Source: JBAZJI01 sp964596325
Lineage (GTDB): Bacteria > Patescibacteriota > Minisyncoccia > Minisyncoccales > JAGOPM01
Direction of reading: 5' to 3'
DNA length: 16,713 bases
Assembly (NCBI GenBank): GCA_964596325.1
Contig: CAZQSQ010000017.1
Location: forward strand, 1 to 16,713
Under the pieces are notes generated by a model. That model was given only the letters and a program-made list of their open reading frames with translations. It was not told the DNA's origin and did not search any database. Shown piece after piece: positions 1 through 7,664 of this stretch (positions are counted from its first letter, which is position 1; each line of letters opens with the position of its first letter). Made by a program: the position numbers and the translations under genes.

Positions 1-1958
1 TTTAGGCCGGTCAAAATATTTTTCATCATGACTGGGTCTTTATCCTTAAGGGCAGTCTCTACTGCCGTCCGATCGAACCCACTGATATTGGTAATATAAA
101 TATCAGCCAAGAAGTCGCGGTTTTGATATATGCCATACTTTCCGGCCGAAACACTCTCTAAGAAATATTTTTTTCTGGCTTGAAAATCTTTATCCTCAAA
201 TTTATTGCGATATTGATATTGATCGCAAGACCCGTAAACCTTTTTAAGACTTTCTGCGGTTTTTTCAAACTCCGCCATAAACCTTGCCTGCTCTGGTGTC
301 AAAACGGAACGCTTCAAATTAGCTAGTTTGCAATAAGTCGGCATATTGTCATAAGCGCTGTAAGAAAATATTACATCAATTACACCAACATTGGCTTCAA
401 AGCCTTTGATAACAAAAACAAAACAAAACAAAACAAAAGTTATCCCAACCAAAATCAAGCCAAACTGTTTGTTTATCGGGGCTTCCCTCAAAACAACATC
501 TTTCTCTTCATACTTTCTGACAGAGGTAATAAAAGCTAGGGCAAAAAAGAAAACCAAAAAGCTGGAAACCATATCAAAAACCGTAGCATTTTGGACAAAA
601 TAAGCCGCCATTAAAGGAACCATGGTCGCAAAGGCCCAATAATCTCCATCTTCTTTTTTTGACTCTTGATATAAAAACCAAACTACAATAACAAAAATGG
701 CCAAATAGGCTGCCAAGCCCAAAAAGCCGGTGGAAATGATATTGTCGACAAAAACATTATGCGCCCGGTCGAACCAAACTTCGCCGCCATTTTCTGGCAA
801 AAATAGCTTGGGATCAAAAACTGGATAAAAAGCCAATTCGAAATTCTCCGGGCCCCAACCCAAAATCGGCTTTTTTAAGATTTGAGGCACCATATCCTGC
901 CAAATTACTAGCCGCGCTCCACCACCAGATTTAATAAAGACTTCATTGATATTATAAATCTTGTTAATCGGAGAATCTTTATAAATTATAGAAACTAAAA
1001 ATAACAGGGCTAGTATAGCAAAAACTGCCAAAAAAATTCGGCCAATATTTTTATTAACCTTTTTACTAAAGGCAAAAATCAGAAAAAGTGCCGCCCCGCC
1101 CAAAAAAGAATAAAACATAGCTCTGGCGTTGGCCATCTTTAATACCAAGATTAAAATTGCCAAAGTTGAACCGGAAAGCCCAATCACAAAATTACGCCAA
1201 AACCGGCTACCAGAAATATTTTCTAACCCCAAACGCGCCTTATCAAAAATGGCTGCCATCAAAAGATAAAGGGCAAAAAAAGCATTGAACATTAGATAGG
1301 TCCCCATGAATGACTTATTCCCCAGTGAAAGGCCATTCTGACCATTAACATAGGCGGCATACAAATCTCCCCATGGCCAACCAAGTTTGGTTAGTAATTG
1401 CTGCTGCTGGATTTGGGGATCCTGCGCAGTAATTGCAGAAACTAATGTTTCGGAATGTTTGAACCCCAAGAAAGCAAAGCCCATCATCAAGGAAAGAAAA
1501 ACGGAAATTAAAAGAAGTATTGTCCATTGCTTTTTTGTCCGGAAAAAAGAAGACAACGCGATAAAATACATCACGCAGTGAATAATCATCAGGCAACCGG
1601 TCATTCTTTCAAATTTCGACCAAAAGGAACGGGCCGGATCAACGCCAAATATTGTAGCCAGGCCCACTACCAAGACATAAACAAGCAATACCAACAAAAT
1701 CGGGTTTTTAGTCGGCCGGTATTTGGGATTTATTATGGCTAAAGCCAGCCAAGAGAAAAACATCCACTGGGCTGCAAAGATAAACCACAAGGACTTGGGC
1801 CCAACAAAAGGGAAAAAACCACCGTTGCCGATTATCCAAGGAATAAAAAATGAACCAATCGCACCAAGCCAAACCATTATTTTGAGTACTTTTTCTAAAA
1901 ATGATTCTTCTGGCATCCGCAAAGACGCCTTTGGAGCGCTAAATTCGCTTTTAGACAT
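1..1958 (-). CDS. O-antigen ligase/polymerase family membrane protein (3' end cut by left edge)
   Basis: This is a multi-pass inner-membrane protein of the O-antigen ligase/Wzy-like family (PF04932 type), which joins or transfers lipid-linked glycan units on the outer face of the membrane. Translating the minus strand from the ATG at 1958 (MSKSEFSAPK) gives an open frame of 652 codons with no stop before the window edge. About twelve hydrophobic segments are visible. Family hallmarks are NARAMF (N277; position of the usual S-R-G/A motif), GWGPENF (367-373) and the RAHN motif (R398, H400, N401) followed by a helix with STGFLGL. From about residue 518 the protein becomes hydrophilic and rich in charged residues, a soluble tail that goes on past the edge; long C-terminal tails are common in this family in Patescibacteria. 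Ligase and polymerase cannot be told apart here. No Shine-Dalgarno precedes the start. A pentanucleotide repeat lies inside the last visible membrane helix (413-438). Confidence 0.88.
   Translation of the reverse strand, partial: MSKSEFSAPKASLRMPEESFLEKVLKIMVWLGAIGSFFIPWIIGNGGFFPFVGPKSLWFIFAAQWMFFSWLALAIINPKYRPTKNPILLVLLVYVLVVGLATIFGVDPARSFWSKFERMTGCLMIIHCVMYFIALSSFFRTKKQWTILLLISVFLSLMMGFAFLGFKHSETLVSAITAQDPQIQQQQLLTKLGWPWGDLYAAYVNGQNGLSLGNKSFMGTYLMFNAFFALYLLMAAIFDKARLGLENISGSRFWRNFVIGLSGSTLAILILVLKMANARAMFYSFLGGAALFLIFAFSKKVNKNIGRIFLAVFAILALLFLVSIIYKDSPINKIYNINEVFIKSGGGARLVIWQDMVPQILKKPILGWGPENFELAFYPVFDPKLFLPENGGEVWFDRAHNVFVDNIISTGFLGLAAYLAIFVIVVWFLYQESKKEDGDYWAFATMVPLMAAYFVQNATVFDMVSSFLVFFFALAFITSVRKYEEKDVVLREAPINKQFGLILVGITFVLFCFVFVIKGFEANVGVIDVIFSYSAYDNMPTYCKLANLKRSVLTPEQARFMAEFEKTAESLKKVYGSCDQYQYRNKFEDKDFQARKKYFLESVSAGKYGIYQNRDFLADIYITNISGFDRTAVETALKDKDPVMMKNILTGL
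413..438 (-). repeat. Pentanucleotide tandem repeat inside the O-antigen ligase-like gene
   Basis: Four perfect CAAAA units on the plus strand (419-438) are preceded by one imperfect unit with an extra A (413-418). On the coding (minus) strand this is TTTTG repeated. It encodes the F/V/L/C-rich stretch of a membrane helix just before the soluble tail. GATAAC and GTTATC flank it as a short inverted repeat (408-413, 439-444). A change of one unit would shift the frame. Confidence 0.7.
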
Positions 1959-1992
1959 ATTATTGACTTCTAAAAAAGGTTATCAAACAAAG

Positions 1993-2021
1993 TTGATTTT
2001 GGCAAATATTTAACTTACAAT
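1993..2021 (+). promoter_or_regulatory. Sigma70-type promoter for the sugar-phosphate transferase gene
   Basis: TTGATT (1993-1998) is followed by exactly 17 bases and then TACAAT (2016-2021). This matches TTGACA at four of six positions and TATAAT at five of six, with ideal spacing. The hexamer ends six bases before the ATG at 2028, so the expected transcription start falls on or within a base or two of the start codon and the mRNA would be leaderless. The 69-bp spacer also separates the divergent O-antigen ligase-like gene, for which I see no equally good promoter. Confidence 0.6.
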
Positions 2022-2027
2022 CTTTGT

Positions 2028-3383
2028 ATGAAGCCACTGTACAAAAAACTAACTCTAATTATCGGGGATCTATTCTGCCTTCTGGCCGCCCTATTTTCCG
2101 AATTACTAATAAGATATCGCGCCGATTTTACCCCCGAAATACTTAATTTGCATATTTTGCCGTTTGGCTTACTCTTTTTCCTGACTATCGTAATTTTTTA
2201 TATATTTGACCTCTATGAGTTTCACAAAGCTCGGCCGGGGCTGAATTTTTATGCCGCCTTAAGCATCATTCTTTTAAGCATAACTCTGTTTGGTGCCGTA
2301 GTATTTTATTTTTTACCGATCAATGGCCTCTTCCCTAAAATAAATCTCGTTTTGACATTTCTGTTCGGAGGTCTCATTATTGTACTTTGGCGCGGTGCAT
2401 TTTTTGCCGCCTTTCAGGACTCTATTAGAGAAAAAATCGTTATTCTTAATTACAATGATCGATTATCAGATTTTGTTATGCATACGGCCGGCTCAGCCGA
2501 GTATGATATTTTATTATTTATAGAAACGCCGCAGGCACAGGGCAATCAAATCAATATAGAAAATTTCAGCGGTAAATATATACCTGCCAACAAACTTTCA
2601 AAACAAAAGGACTTAAAAGCCGATATTGTAATAATTGGCACAAAAACAGAAGATCTCAATGAATGGCTACCAAAAATATCGGCTACTTTGGGCTGGCCGA
2701 GGATCTGGGATATTGAAACCGCTTATGATACCGTCATGCAAAAAATTCCCCTCGCCTGCCTTGATGTTCTCTGGTTCGCCAAATATGCCAATGACGACAA
2801 AAAATTTTTCGAACGCTTGAAAAGGATCATCGATATCATTTTCTCCATAATATTTTTTGTTCTTGGAATACCATTTTTCTTACTTATTTGCATAGCGATA
2901 TTTTTAGAGGACAAAGGGCCTATACTTTATCGCCAAGAGCGCGTTGGTAAAAATAAAAGAATATTTAAGTTAGTAAAATTCCGGTCCATGTCGGTTAACG
3001 CCGAGTCCGATGGTAAAGCTCTTTGGGCCCGCAAAGATGATCAGCGCATAACCAAAGTCGGCCGTATCATTCGCACCTTACATCTGGACGAACTACCGCA
3101 GCTATTTAATATCCTTTGCGGCGATATAGCCTTAATCGGGCCAAGACCCGAACGGCCGGAATTTGTTAAACAGTTAGAAAAAGAAATTGAATTTTACGAA
3201 AGTAGGCACCTAATTAAACCGGGATTCACAGGCTGGGCCCAGATAAAATTCCGCTATGCCCGTTCCATCGATGACTCACGCCAAAAATACGAATACGATC
3301 TGTTTTATCTTAAAAACAGATCGCTGATGTTAGATTTTAAGATTTTACTAAAAACGGCGCAATTATTTTTCAAGCGCGACTGA
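2028..3383 (+). CDS. Polyprenyl-phosphate sugar-1-phosphate transferase (initiating glycosylphosphotransferase)
   Basis: This membrane enzyme moves a sugar-1-phosphate from a nucleotide sugar to undecaprenyl phosphate, the first committed step of the glycan. Its 451 residues follow the WbaP/WcaJ plan: four hydrophobic segments in residues 5-130, a middle Rossmann-like region (about 135-250), another hydrophobic segment from about 268-290 right after KRIID, then the PF02397 catalytic domain. In that domain are YRQERVGKN (from about 300), KFRSM, the catalytic DELPQL (D354-E355), GPRPERPEF (371-379) and KPGFTGWAQ (397-405). All hallmark residues are present, so it should be active. The substrate sugar cannot be read from sequence. 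It starts at ATG 2028 directly behind a strong promoter. Its last 21 bp overlap the 3' end of the opposing GT4 gene. Confidence 0.93.
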   Translation: MKPLYKKLTLIIGDLFCLLAALFSELLIRYRADFTPEILNLHILPFGLLFFLTIVIFYIFDLYEFHKARPGLNFYAALSIILLSITLFGAVVFYFLPINGLFPKINLVLTFLFGGLIIVLWRGAFFAAFQDSIREKIVILNYNDRLSDFVMHTAGSAEYDILLFIETPQAQGNQINIENFSGKYIPANKLSKQKDLKADIVIIGTKTEDLNEWLPKISATLGWPRIWDIETAYDTVMQKIPLACLDVLWFAKYANDDKKFFERLKRIIDIIFSIIFFVLGIPFFLLICIAIFLEDKGPILYRQERVGKNKRIFKLVKFRSMSVNAESDGKALWARKDDQRITKVGRIIRTLHLDELPQLFNILCGDIALIGPRPERPEFVKQLEKEIEFYESRHLIKPGFTGWAQIKFRYARSIDDSRQKYEYDLFYLKNRSLMLDFKILLKTAQLFFKRD

Positions 3384-4460
3384 ATATACTTTAGCAATCT
3401 CCGAGCAAGACTTAGCTAAAGAAAATTTTTCCTTAACCTTCAAACTAGCCGCCTCGGCTAGTTTTTGAGTTTTAGATGGATTACGGATAAGATATTCTAA
3501 AATCCCCGTCCAAGCAAAAATATCATTAGGTAGTAAAAACCCGCAATCAGGAGAAACCGCTTCGCTTAACCCCCCAACATTGGAGGCAATGACGGCATTC
3601 TTTAGAGCCATGGCTTCTAAAACAGTATAAGGCAAACCCTCCCAGTGAGTCGGCAAAGCAAAAATATGCATCTCGCCTAAAATTTCTAAAGCCTTTTCTC
3701 GGCTTAATTCCCCATAAAAAGTAATTTTGGGATCAATGGCCAAAACTTTTGTTAAGGCCTTAGCTTTATTAAGTAGCGGCCCGCCACCGATAAGATGAAG
3801 TTCGGTTTTTTCCTTGCTCTCCGAGGAAAGAGCGGCATAAGCAGAAATTAAGCTTTCCGGATCTTTGGGACTTGCCATTCTGGCCACAAAAATAATTTTT
3901 AATTTTCCGTTCCAATTTTTTTCCGGCGGACAAAGCTCCTCGATGCCATTATAAATAACCTCCAACTTGTTATTGGGGGCAATTTTGAATTTAAGGGCTA
4001 AATTCCTAACGTATTGCGAAACACAAATAATTTTTGTGCAAAACAAGGCACAATATTTTTCGGAAATAACCCCAAAGAATTTCTGCCAAACTGGCACACC
4101 ATCATTGAAACTCCAACCATGGGCGGTAAAAACTGTAGGAATAGCGTTTAAGACCGCCAAACGCGTCCAAACCCCGGCTACAGAGGAGTGGCAGTGTATG
4201 ATGTCGGGCTTAAAGTCTTTAACGCAGGCAAAAACCCTATTCATGGCCGCTAAGCCACGAAAAATATCTAAACTATTGGAAAAATATTTATTGGGGTAAA
4301 AACTCACCCCGATTTCCTTGGCTTTATCCTCAAGCCAGCCGCCGGGGCAAGCCATAATCGCCACCTCGTGCCCGCGGTCATGAAAATATTTGGCGAGCTG
4401 ATAAACATGTGTCTGGGCACCCCCCGCTTCCGACTTCGTAATTGTATAGAGAATTTTCAT
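3363..4460 (-). CDS. GT4-family glycosyltransferase (GT-B fold)
   Basis: This is a cytoplasmic retaining glycosyltransferase of the GT4 family, adding one sugar to the lipid-linked repeat unit. The 365-residue protein has an N-terminal GT-B donor/acceptor half starting MKILYTITKSEAGGAQTHV, where the GGAQ glycine loop sits at 13-16, and IIHCHSS and FTAHGWSF further on. The C-terminal half has FVARMASPKDP and the EX7E motif EGLPYTVLE (E274 and E282) followed by AMALKNAVIAS. The start is ATG 4460; a TTG six codons upstream would put the start inside the palindrome at 4472-4493 and is less likely. It is the only minus-strand gene between 1958 and 12454. Its stop lies within the end of the sugar-phosphate transferase gene (21-bp tail-to-tail overlap), so the two transcripts are antisense at their ends. 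Acceptor and sugar are unknown. Confidence 0.92.
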   Translation of the reverse strand: MKILYTITKSEAGGAQTHVYQLAKYFHDRGHEVAIMACPGGWLEDKAKEIGVSFYPNKYFSNSLDIFRGLAAMNRVFACVKDFKPDIIHCHSSVAGVWTRLAVLNAIPTVFTAHGWSFNDGVPVWQKFFGVISEKYCALFCTKIICVSQYVRNLALKFKIAPNNKLEVIYNGIEELCPPEKNWNGKLKIIFVARMASPKDPESLISAYAALSSESKEKTELHLIGGGPLLNKAKALTKVLAIDPKITFYGELSREKALEILGEMHIFALPTHWEGLPYTVLEAMALKNAVIASNVGGLSEAVSPDCGFLLPNDIFAWTGILEYLIRNPSKTQKLAEAASLKVKEKFSLAKSCSEIAKVYSVALEK

Positions 4461-4562
4461 GAAAATAAGCCCAATCAATTAATTAATTGATTGTGTACGA
4501 TTCTATTTAATATAGCAAAAAACCCTTTATTTTGCCACATATTATGCTAACATTAACCAGAT
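4461..4562. other. Divergent intergenic spacer without a gene
   Basis: This 102-bp AT-rich spacer lies between the GT4 gene (minus) and the first 2-epimerase gene (plus). It must hold the promoters for both. It contains the 22-bp palindrome at 4472-4493. For the plus gene the best -10-like hexamer is TATGCT at 4543-4548, without a convincing -35. For the minus gene TTGCTA then 17 bases then CACAAT (read on the minus strand) is a weak match that would start transcription inside the palindrome. Neither promoter is certain. Confidence 0.4.
4472..4493. repeat. Perfect 22-bp palindrome, possible operator
   Basis: The half-site CAATCAATTAA (4472-4482) is followed directly by its exact reverse complement (4483-4493), with no spacer and no mismatch. 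The core is an AATT/TTAA repeat. It sits 12 bp upstream of the ATG of the minus-strand GT4 gene, between divergent genes, which is where a dimeric repressor would bind. With no loop, no GC-rich stem and no T-run it does not look like a terminator. The regulatory role is an inference. Confidence 0.5.
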
Positions 4563-5666
4563 ATGGACAAAATAATAAAAATAATTTGCGTTGTTGGAGC
4601 TAGGCCCAATTTCATGAAAATTGCCCCGCTTTTGCGCGCCCTGGGGGGATATCGTCAGATTGAGAGTATTTTGGTCCATACTGGCCAGCATTATGATGAA
4701 AAAATGTCAAAAACGTTTTTCGATTCGCTGGAAATCACACCGCCAAATTATAATCTTGAGGTGGGTTCTGGCGGGCATTCAGAGCAGACGGCCAGAATTA
4801 TGGAGGCCTTTGAGCCAATTTTAGAGAAAGAAAAGCCAGATCTTATCTTGGTTGTCGGTGATGTTAATTCAACTATTGCCTGCGCCCTTGTTGCTTCAAA
4901 AATGCATATAAAAATTGCTCATATTGAGGCGGGCGCGAGATCTTTCAACAAAAAAATGCCAGAAGAAATAAATCGCGTGCTTACTGACCACATTTCTGAT
5001 TTCTTGTTCGCCCATTCAAAACAAAGCTATAAAAATCTTTTGGAAGAAGGCTTGCCTAAAAAATCGATATTTTTGGTTGGCAATATAATGATTGACTGCC
5101 TAATAATGAATCTGTCAAAAATTAATAATTCCAAAATTTTAGAAAATCTCAATCTTAAAAAAGACGGCTTTGCCCTGATGACCATGCATCGGCCCGCCAA
5201 CGTTGATTCTCAAAAAAATCTGGAAAAAATTTATTCGATAATTTCCAAAATTCCAGCCAAAACCCTCATAATCTTTCCCATTCATCCTCGCACAGAAAAA
5301 AGCATCAAAGACAAGGGACTCTGGAACAAATTTGAATGTTTGGGTAATTTGAAAATAATTGCTCCCCAAGATTATATTGATTTTATGCGGCTTTTACAAA
5401 ACTGCTCTTTTGCGCTCACTGATTCGGGTGGTATTCAAGCCGAAGCGGCATATTTTAAGATTCCCACCTTTACCTTGCGCAAAGAAACGGAGCTTTTAGA
5501 AACCATAAAGTGCGGCGCTAATAAACTTACAGGGCTTGATGAGAAAAAAATCTTGCAAAATATCTCAAAGTTACAAAAAGGAAAAATCCCGGTGATTAAA
5601 AAAATCCCCTTTAATGATGGCTTAACTGCCAAAAGAATCACCAAAATTTTAGTTAAATCTTTTTAA
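4563..5666 (+). CDS. UDP-GlcNAc 2-epimerase family protein, 'GARPNFMK' subfamily
   Basis: This cytoplasmic enzyme belongs to the non-hydrolysing UDP-N-acetylglucosamine 2-epimerase family (GT-B fold), which converts UDP-GlcNAc-type sugars to UDP-ManNAc-type sugars. The 367 residues keep the active-site landmarks: GARPNFMK (12-19), GDVNST with D100, HIEAGAR (E122), MPEE (132-135), HRPANVD (H209) and DSGGIQAEA (287-295). It differs from WecB in three places: GARPN for GTRPE, QAEA for the usual QEEA, and ETELLE (308-313) for TERPE. I read this as a subfamily with TE-hydrophobic-E at that site, perhaps acting on a modified UDP-HexNAc. It shares the operon with a second, canonical epimerase, so the two probably have different substrates. 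It opens the seven-gene plus-strand run; the next gene starts four bases after its stop. No Shine-Dalgarno is seen. Confidence 0.88.
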   Translation: MDKIIKIICVVGARPNFMKIAPLLRALGGYRQIESILVHTGQHYDEKMSKTFFDSLEITPPNYNLEVGSGGHSEQTARIMEAFEPILEKEKPDLILVVGDVNSTIACALVASKMHIKIAHIEAGARSFNKKMPEEINRVLTDHISDFLFAHSKQSYKNLLEEGLPKKSIFLVGNIMIDCLIMNLSKINNSKILENLNLKKDGFALMTMHRPANVDSQKNLEKIYSIISKIPAKTLIIFPIHPRTEKSIKDKGLWNKFECLGNLKIIAPQDYIDFMRLLQNCSFALTDSGGIQAEAAYFKIPTFTLRKETELLETIKCGANKLTGLDEKKILQNISKLQKGKIPVIKKIPFNDGLTAKRITKILVKSF

Positions 5667-5670
5667 GAAT

Positions 5671-6537
5671 ATGGATAAATCTTTACCAAAAGTATCCATA
5701 GTCCTGCCGACATATAAAAACACGCAATATTTACGCCAGGCCATTGATTCGTGCCTAAAACAGACGCACGCTAATTTGGAATTGATTATCGTCAATGACG
5801 GACCATCAGAGTCCATTGAAAATATCGTAAAATCATACACTGACCAGCGAATCCATTATATAAAAAATGATCGCAATCTGGGCATTGCCGGCGCCTTAAA
5901 TGCCGGATTCACCTATGGGCACGGGGACTTACTTACCTGGACTTCCGATGATAATTGGTTTGATTCTAAGGCCATTGAAACCATGGTGGAGGCGCTACAA
6001 AAAAATCCTTGGGCCGCCCTTACCTATTGCGATTATTTTAATGTTGATGAAACAGGAAAAATAATTAAAAAGATATCAGTCGGCTCAAGCGATAAATTAC
6101 AGGTAGTTAATTGCGTTGGCGCCTGTTTTTTGTACAAACGCGAGGTTTACGAAAAAATCGGAAATTATAAAAAAGAATTATTTTTGGCCGAAGATTACGA
6201 TTATTGGCTAAGAATCGCCAATAATTTTAAGATTCTGCCAATCCACACCCCTCTATATTATTACCGGTTGCACACCCAAAGCTTAAAGGGGCAGAATAAA
6301 ACTTTACAAATAGAAATCCAGGCCGCTATTGCCGCAGCGCAAAATCATGCGCCCAAATGGGCAATGCTAGCCCATGAAGGAAAAATTTTGCTTAAAAAAG
6401 GAAAATCATGGCAGGCCACCATAAAATTTACCAATTCTTTGGTCATTAATCCATTCTCTTCTTATGTCTGGCAATGGCTGATTATTGCTAAAATCTCAAT
6501 CTTTTTCCCGAATGTAATCAATAAATGGACAAAATGA
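5671..6537 (+). CDS. Family 2 glycosyltransferase (GT-A fold)
   Basis: This is an inverting GT2 glycosyltransferase that adds a sugar from a nucleotide donor to the growing lipid-linked glycan on the cytoplasmic side. The 288 residues begin with the family signature VSIVLPTYKNTQYL (8-21), followed by LIIVNDG and the metal-binding DXD-like motif TSDDNW (D93-D94). The acceptor-site ED-containing motif AEDYDYW is at 173-179. After about residue 215 the protein has a helical tail with an aromatic/hydrophobic C-terminus (VWQWLIIAKISIFF), which may touch the membrane. The gene begins four bases after the first epimerase. Its TGA overlaps the ATG of the second epimerase as ATGA (6534-6537), so translation is probably coupled. 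Sugar specificity cannot be told from sequence. Confidence 0.92.
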   Translation: MDKSLPKVSIVLPTYKNTQYLRQAIDSCLKQTHANLELIIVNDGPSESIENIVKSYTDQRIHYIKNDRNLGIAGALNAGFTYGHGDLLTWTSDDNWFDSKAIETMVEALQKNPWAALTYCDYFNVDETGKIIKKISVGSSDKLQVVNCVGACFLYKREVYEKIGNYKKELFLAEDYDYWLRIANNFKILPIHTPLYYYRLHTQSLKGQNKTLQIEIQAAIAAAQNHAPKWAMLAHEGKILLKKGKSWQATIKFTNSLVINPFSSYVWQWLIIAKISIFFPNVINKWTK

Positions 6538-7664
6538 ACAAAAAAAATATTTCCCAAATGAAAATCGCCATAGTTCTTGGAACGCGCCCGGAAATTATCA
6601 AACTTTCCCCTATTATCCGCGAGTGCCAGAAACAAAATATTGACTTTTTTATCTTGCATACAAACCAGCATTATGCGCATTTTTTGGATAAATTATTTTT
6701 TGATGAGCTCAATTTGCCCCAGCCAAAATATAACTTAAACGTCGGTTCAGACAGCCATGCCAGGCAGAGCGCCAAAATGTTAAAAGGCATTGAAAAAATC
6801 CTTTTACAAGAAGCCCCAGATGTTATTTTGGTCCAGGGAGATACAAATACTGTTTTGGCAGGCGCCCTGGCAGCGGTTAAGTTACAAATAAAAATCGGGC
6901 ACGTGGAAGCAGGCCTGCGCTCTTACGATAAAACCATGCCGGAGGAAATTAATAGAATTTTAGCAGACCACTGCTGTGATTTTGCCTTCGCCCCAACTCC
7001 TTTGGCCGGTAAAATACTCTTAAAAGAAGGGCTCTGCAAAAAAAATATTTTTATTACGGGAAACACGATTGTTGATGCAGTTCTCCAGAATATCGCCATT
7101 GCCCGGAAAAATTCAAAAATTATCCAAAAACTAGGCATCAAACCTGGAAACTTTGCATTACTGACCTGTCACCGCCAAGAAAATACGGATGACTCCCAGC
7201 GCCTGAAGAATATTTTAAGTGGCATAAACCGGTTTGCGATTAAGGAAAATATCAAGATAATTTTCCCCGTGCATCCCCGGACCGCTAAGACAATGGCGGA
7301 GAAAAATATTTCCTGCCCTAACCAGATTAAAATAATTGAGCCGGTAGGGTTTTCCGATTTTTTGATTTTAGAAAAAAACGCCAGAATAATTTTTACCGAC
7401 TCTGGCGGAGTTCAGGAAGAGGCGTGCATTTTAGGGACTCCGTGCATAACGCTTCGAGAAAATACCGAGCGACCAGAAACAGTTACTGTCAAAGCCAATG
7501 TTTTGGCTGGAACAAGCACACACGGCATCGAAGCAGCTACTCAAAAAATGCTTAAAACAAAAACTCACTGGAAGAACCCATTTGGAGACGGAAAAGCCTC
7601 TCAAAGAATTATCACACAAATTCAAAATGAATTCGAAAAGAATCATAAAAAATCTAGTCGGTAA
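6534..7664 (+). CDS. wecB: UDP-N-acetylglucosamine 2-epimerase (non-hydrolysing), WecB type
   Basis: This enzyme interconverts UDP-GlcNAc and UDP-ManNAc in the cytoplasm and supplies ManNAc-type units. All canonical landmarks are present: LGTRPEIIKLSP (from L15), HTNQHY, QGDTNT (D103), HVEAGLRS (E125), MPEE (135-138), the histidine of CHRQEN (H213), DSGGVQEEA (289-297) and TERPE (311-315). From memory, the N-terminal block and the C-terminal W-K-N-P-F-G-D-G-K motif resemble the archaeal WecB branch (Methanocaldococcus type) more than the E. coli protein. Three in-frame ATGs compete: 6525, 6534 and 6558. I chose 6534 because it makes an ATGA junction with the upstream stop, as also happens at 9828; 6558 (MKIAIV) would fit the family length best. 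Its 3' end overlaps the next gene by 38 bp. Confidence 0.93.
   Translation: MNKKNISQMKIAIVLGTRPEIIKLSPIIRECQKQNIDFFILHTNQHYAHFLDKLFFDELNLPQPKYNLNVGSDSHARQSAKMLKGIEKILLQEAPDVILVQGDTNTVLAGALAAVKLQIKIGHVEAGLRSYDKTMPEEINRILADHCCDFAFAPTPLAGKILLKEGLCKKNIFITGNTIVDAVLQNIAIARKNSKIIQKLGIKPGNFALLTCHRQENTDDSQRLKNILSGINRFAIKENIKIIFPVHPRTAKTMAEKNISCPNQIKIIEPVGFSDFLILEKNARIIFTDSGGVQEEACILGTPCITLRENTERPETVTVKANVLAGTSTHGIEAATQKMLKTKTHWKNPFGDGKASQRIITQIQNEFEKNHKKSSR

Noticed and set aside
413..444. CRISPR-like or mobile-element repeat around 413-444
   Set aside because: The repeat is only five bases long with no spacers, and the flanking GATAAC/GTTATC pair is six bases and lies within coding sequence.
1345..2013. 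Open frames of 64-96 codons on both strands within the O-antigen ligase-like gene
   Set aside because: They lie in other frames of a clearly coding membrane protein and show no family motif or start signal.
3967..4299. A 110-codon plus-strand frame opposite the GT4 gene
   Set aside because: It is the complement of a conserved GT4 coding region, with no ribosome site, promoter or recognisable motif.
4461..4478. TTG start for the minus-strand GT4 gene, six codons upstream of ATG 4460
   Set aside because: The ATG gives the normal GT4 N-terminus (MKILYTITKS); the TTG lies inside the palindrome and has no ribosome site.
4472..4493. The palindrome as a transcription terminator
   Set aside because: It has no loop, an all-AT core and no following T-run, and it lies upstream of the genes rather than after them.
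4643..4648. Run of six G in the first epimerase gene as a phase-variation tract
   Set aside because: It is too short to slip often and encodes ordinary L-G-G.
4563..5666. Calling the first epimerase WbpI/WlbD (UDP-GlcNAc3NAcA 2-epimerase)
   Set aside because: That group, as I recall it, starts with an IGARPQFIKA-like motif; here it is GARPNFMK, so the specificity is left open.
6525..6560. Alternative starts 6525 and 6558 for the second epimerase
   Set aside because: Not excluded. 6534 was preferred for its ATGA stop-start overlap; the choice changes only a few N-terminal residues.
7498..7626. Earlier in-frame ATG for the toroid-GT4 gene, adding 43 residues
   Set aside because: This stretch lies wholly inside the conserved C-terminal part of the epimerase gene in another frame, and the extra residues look like a frame shadow (basic, no toroid features).
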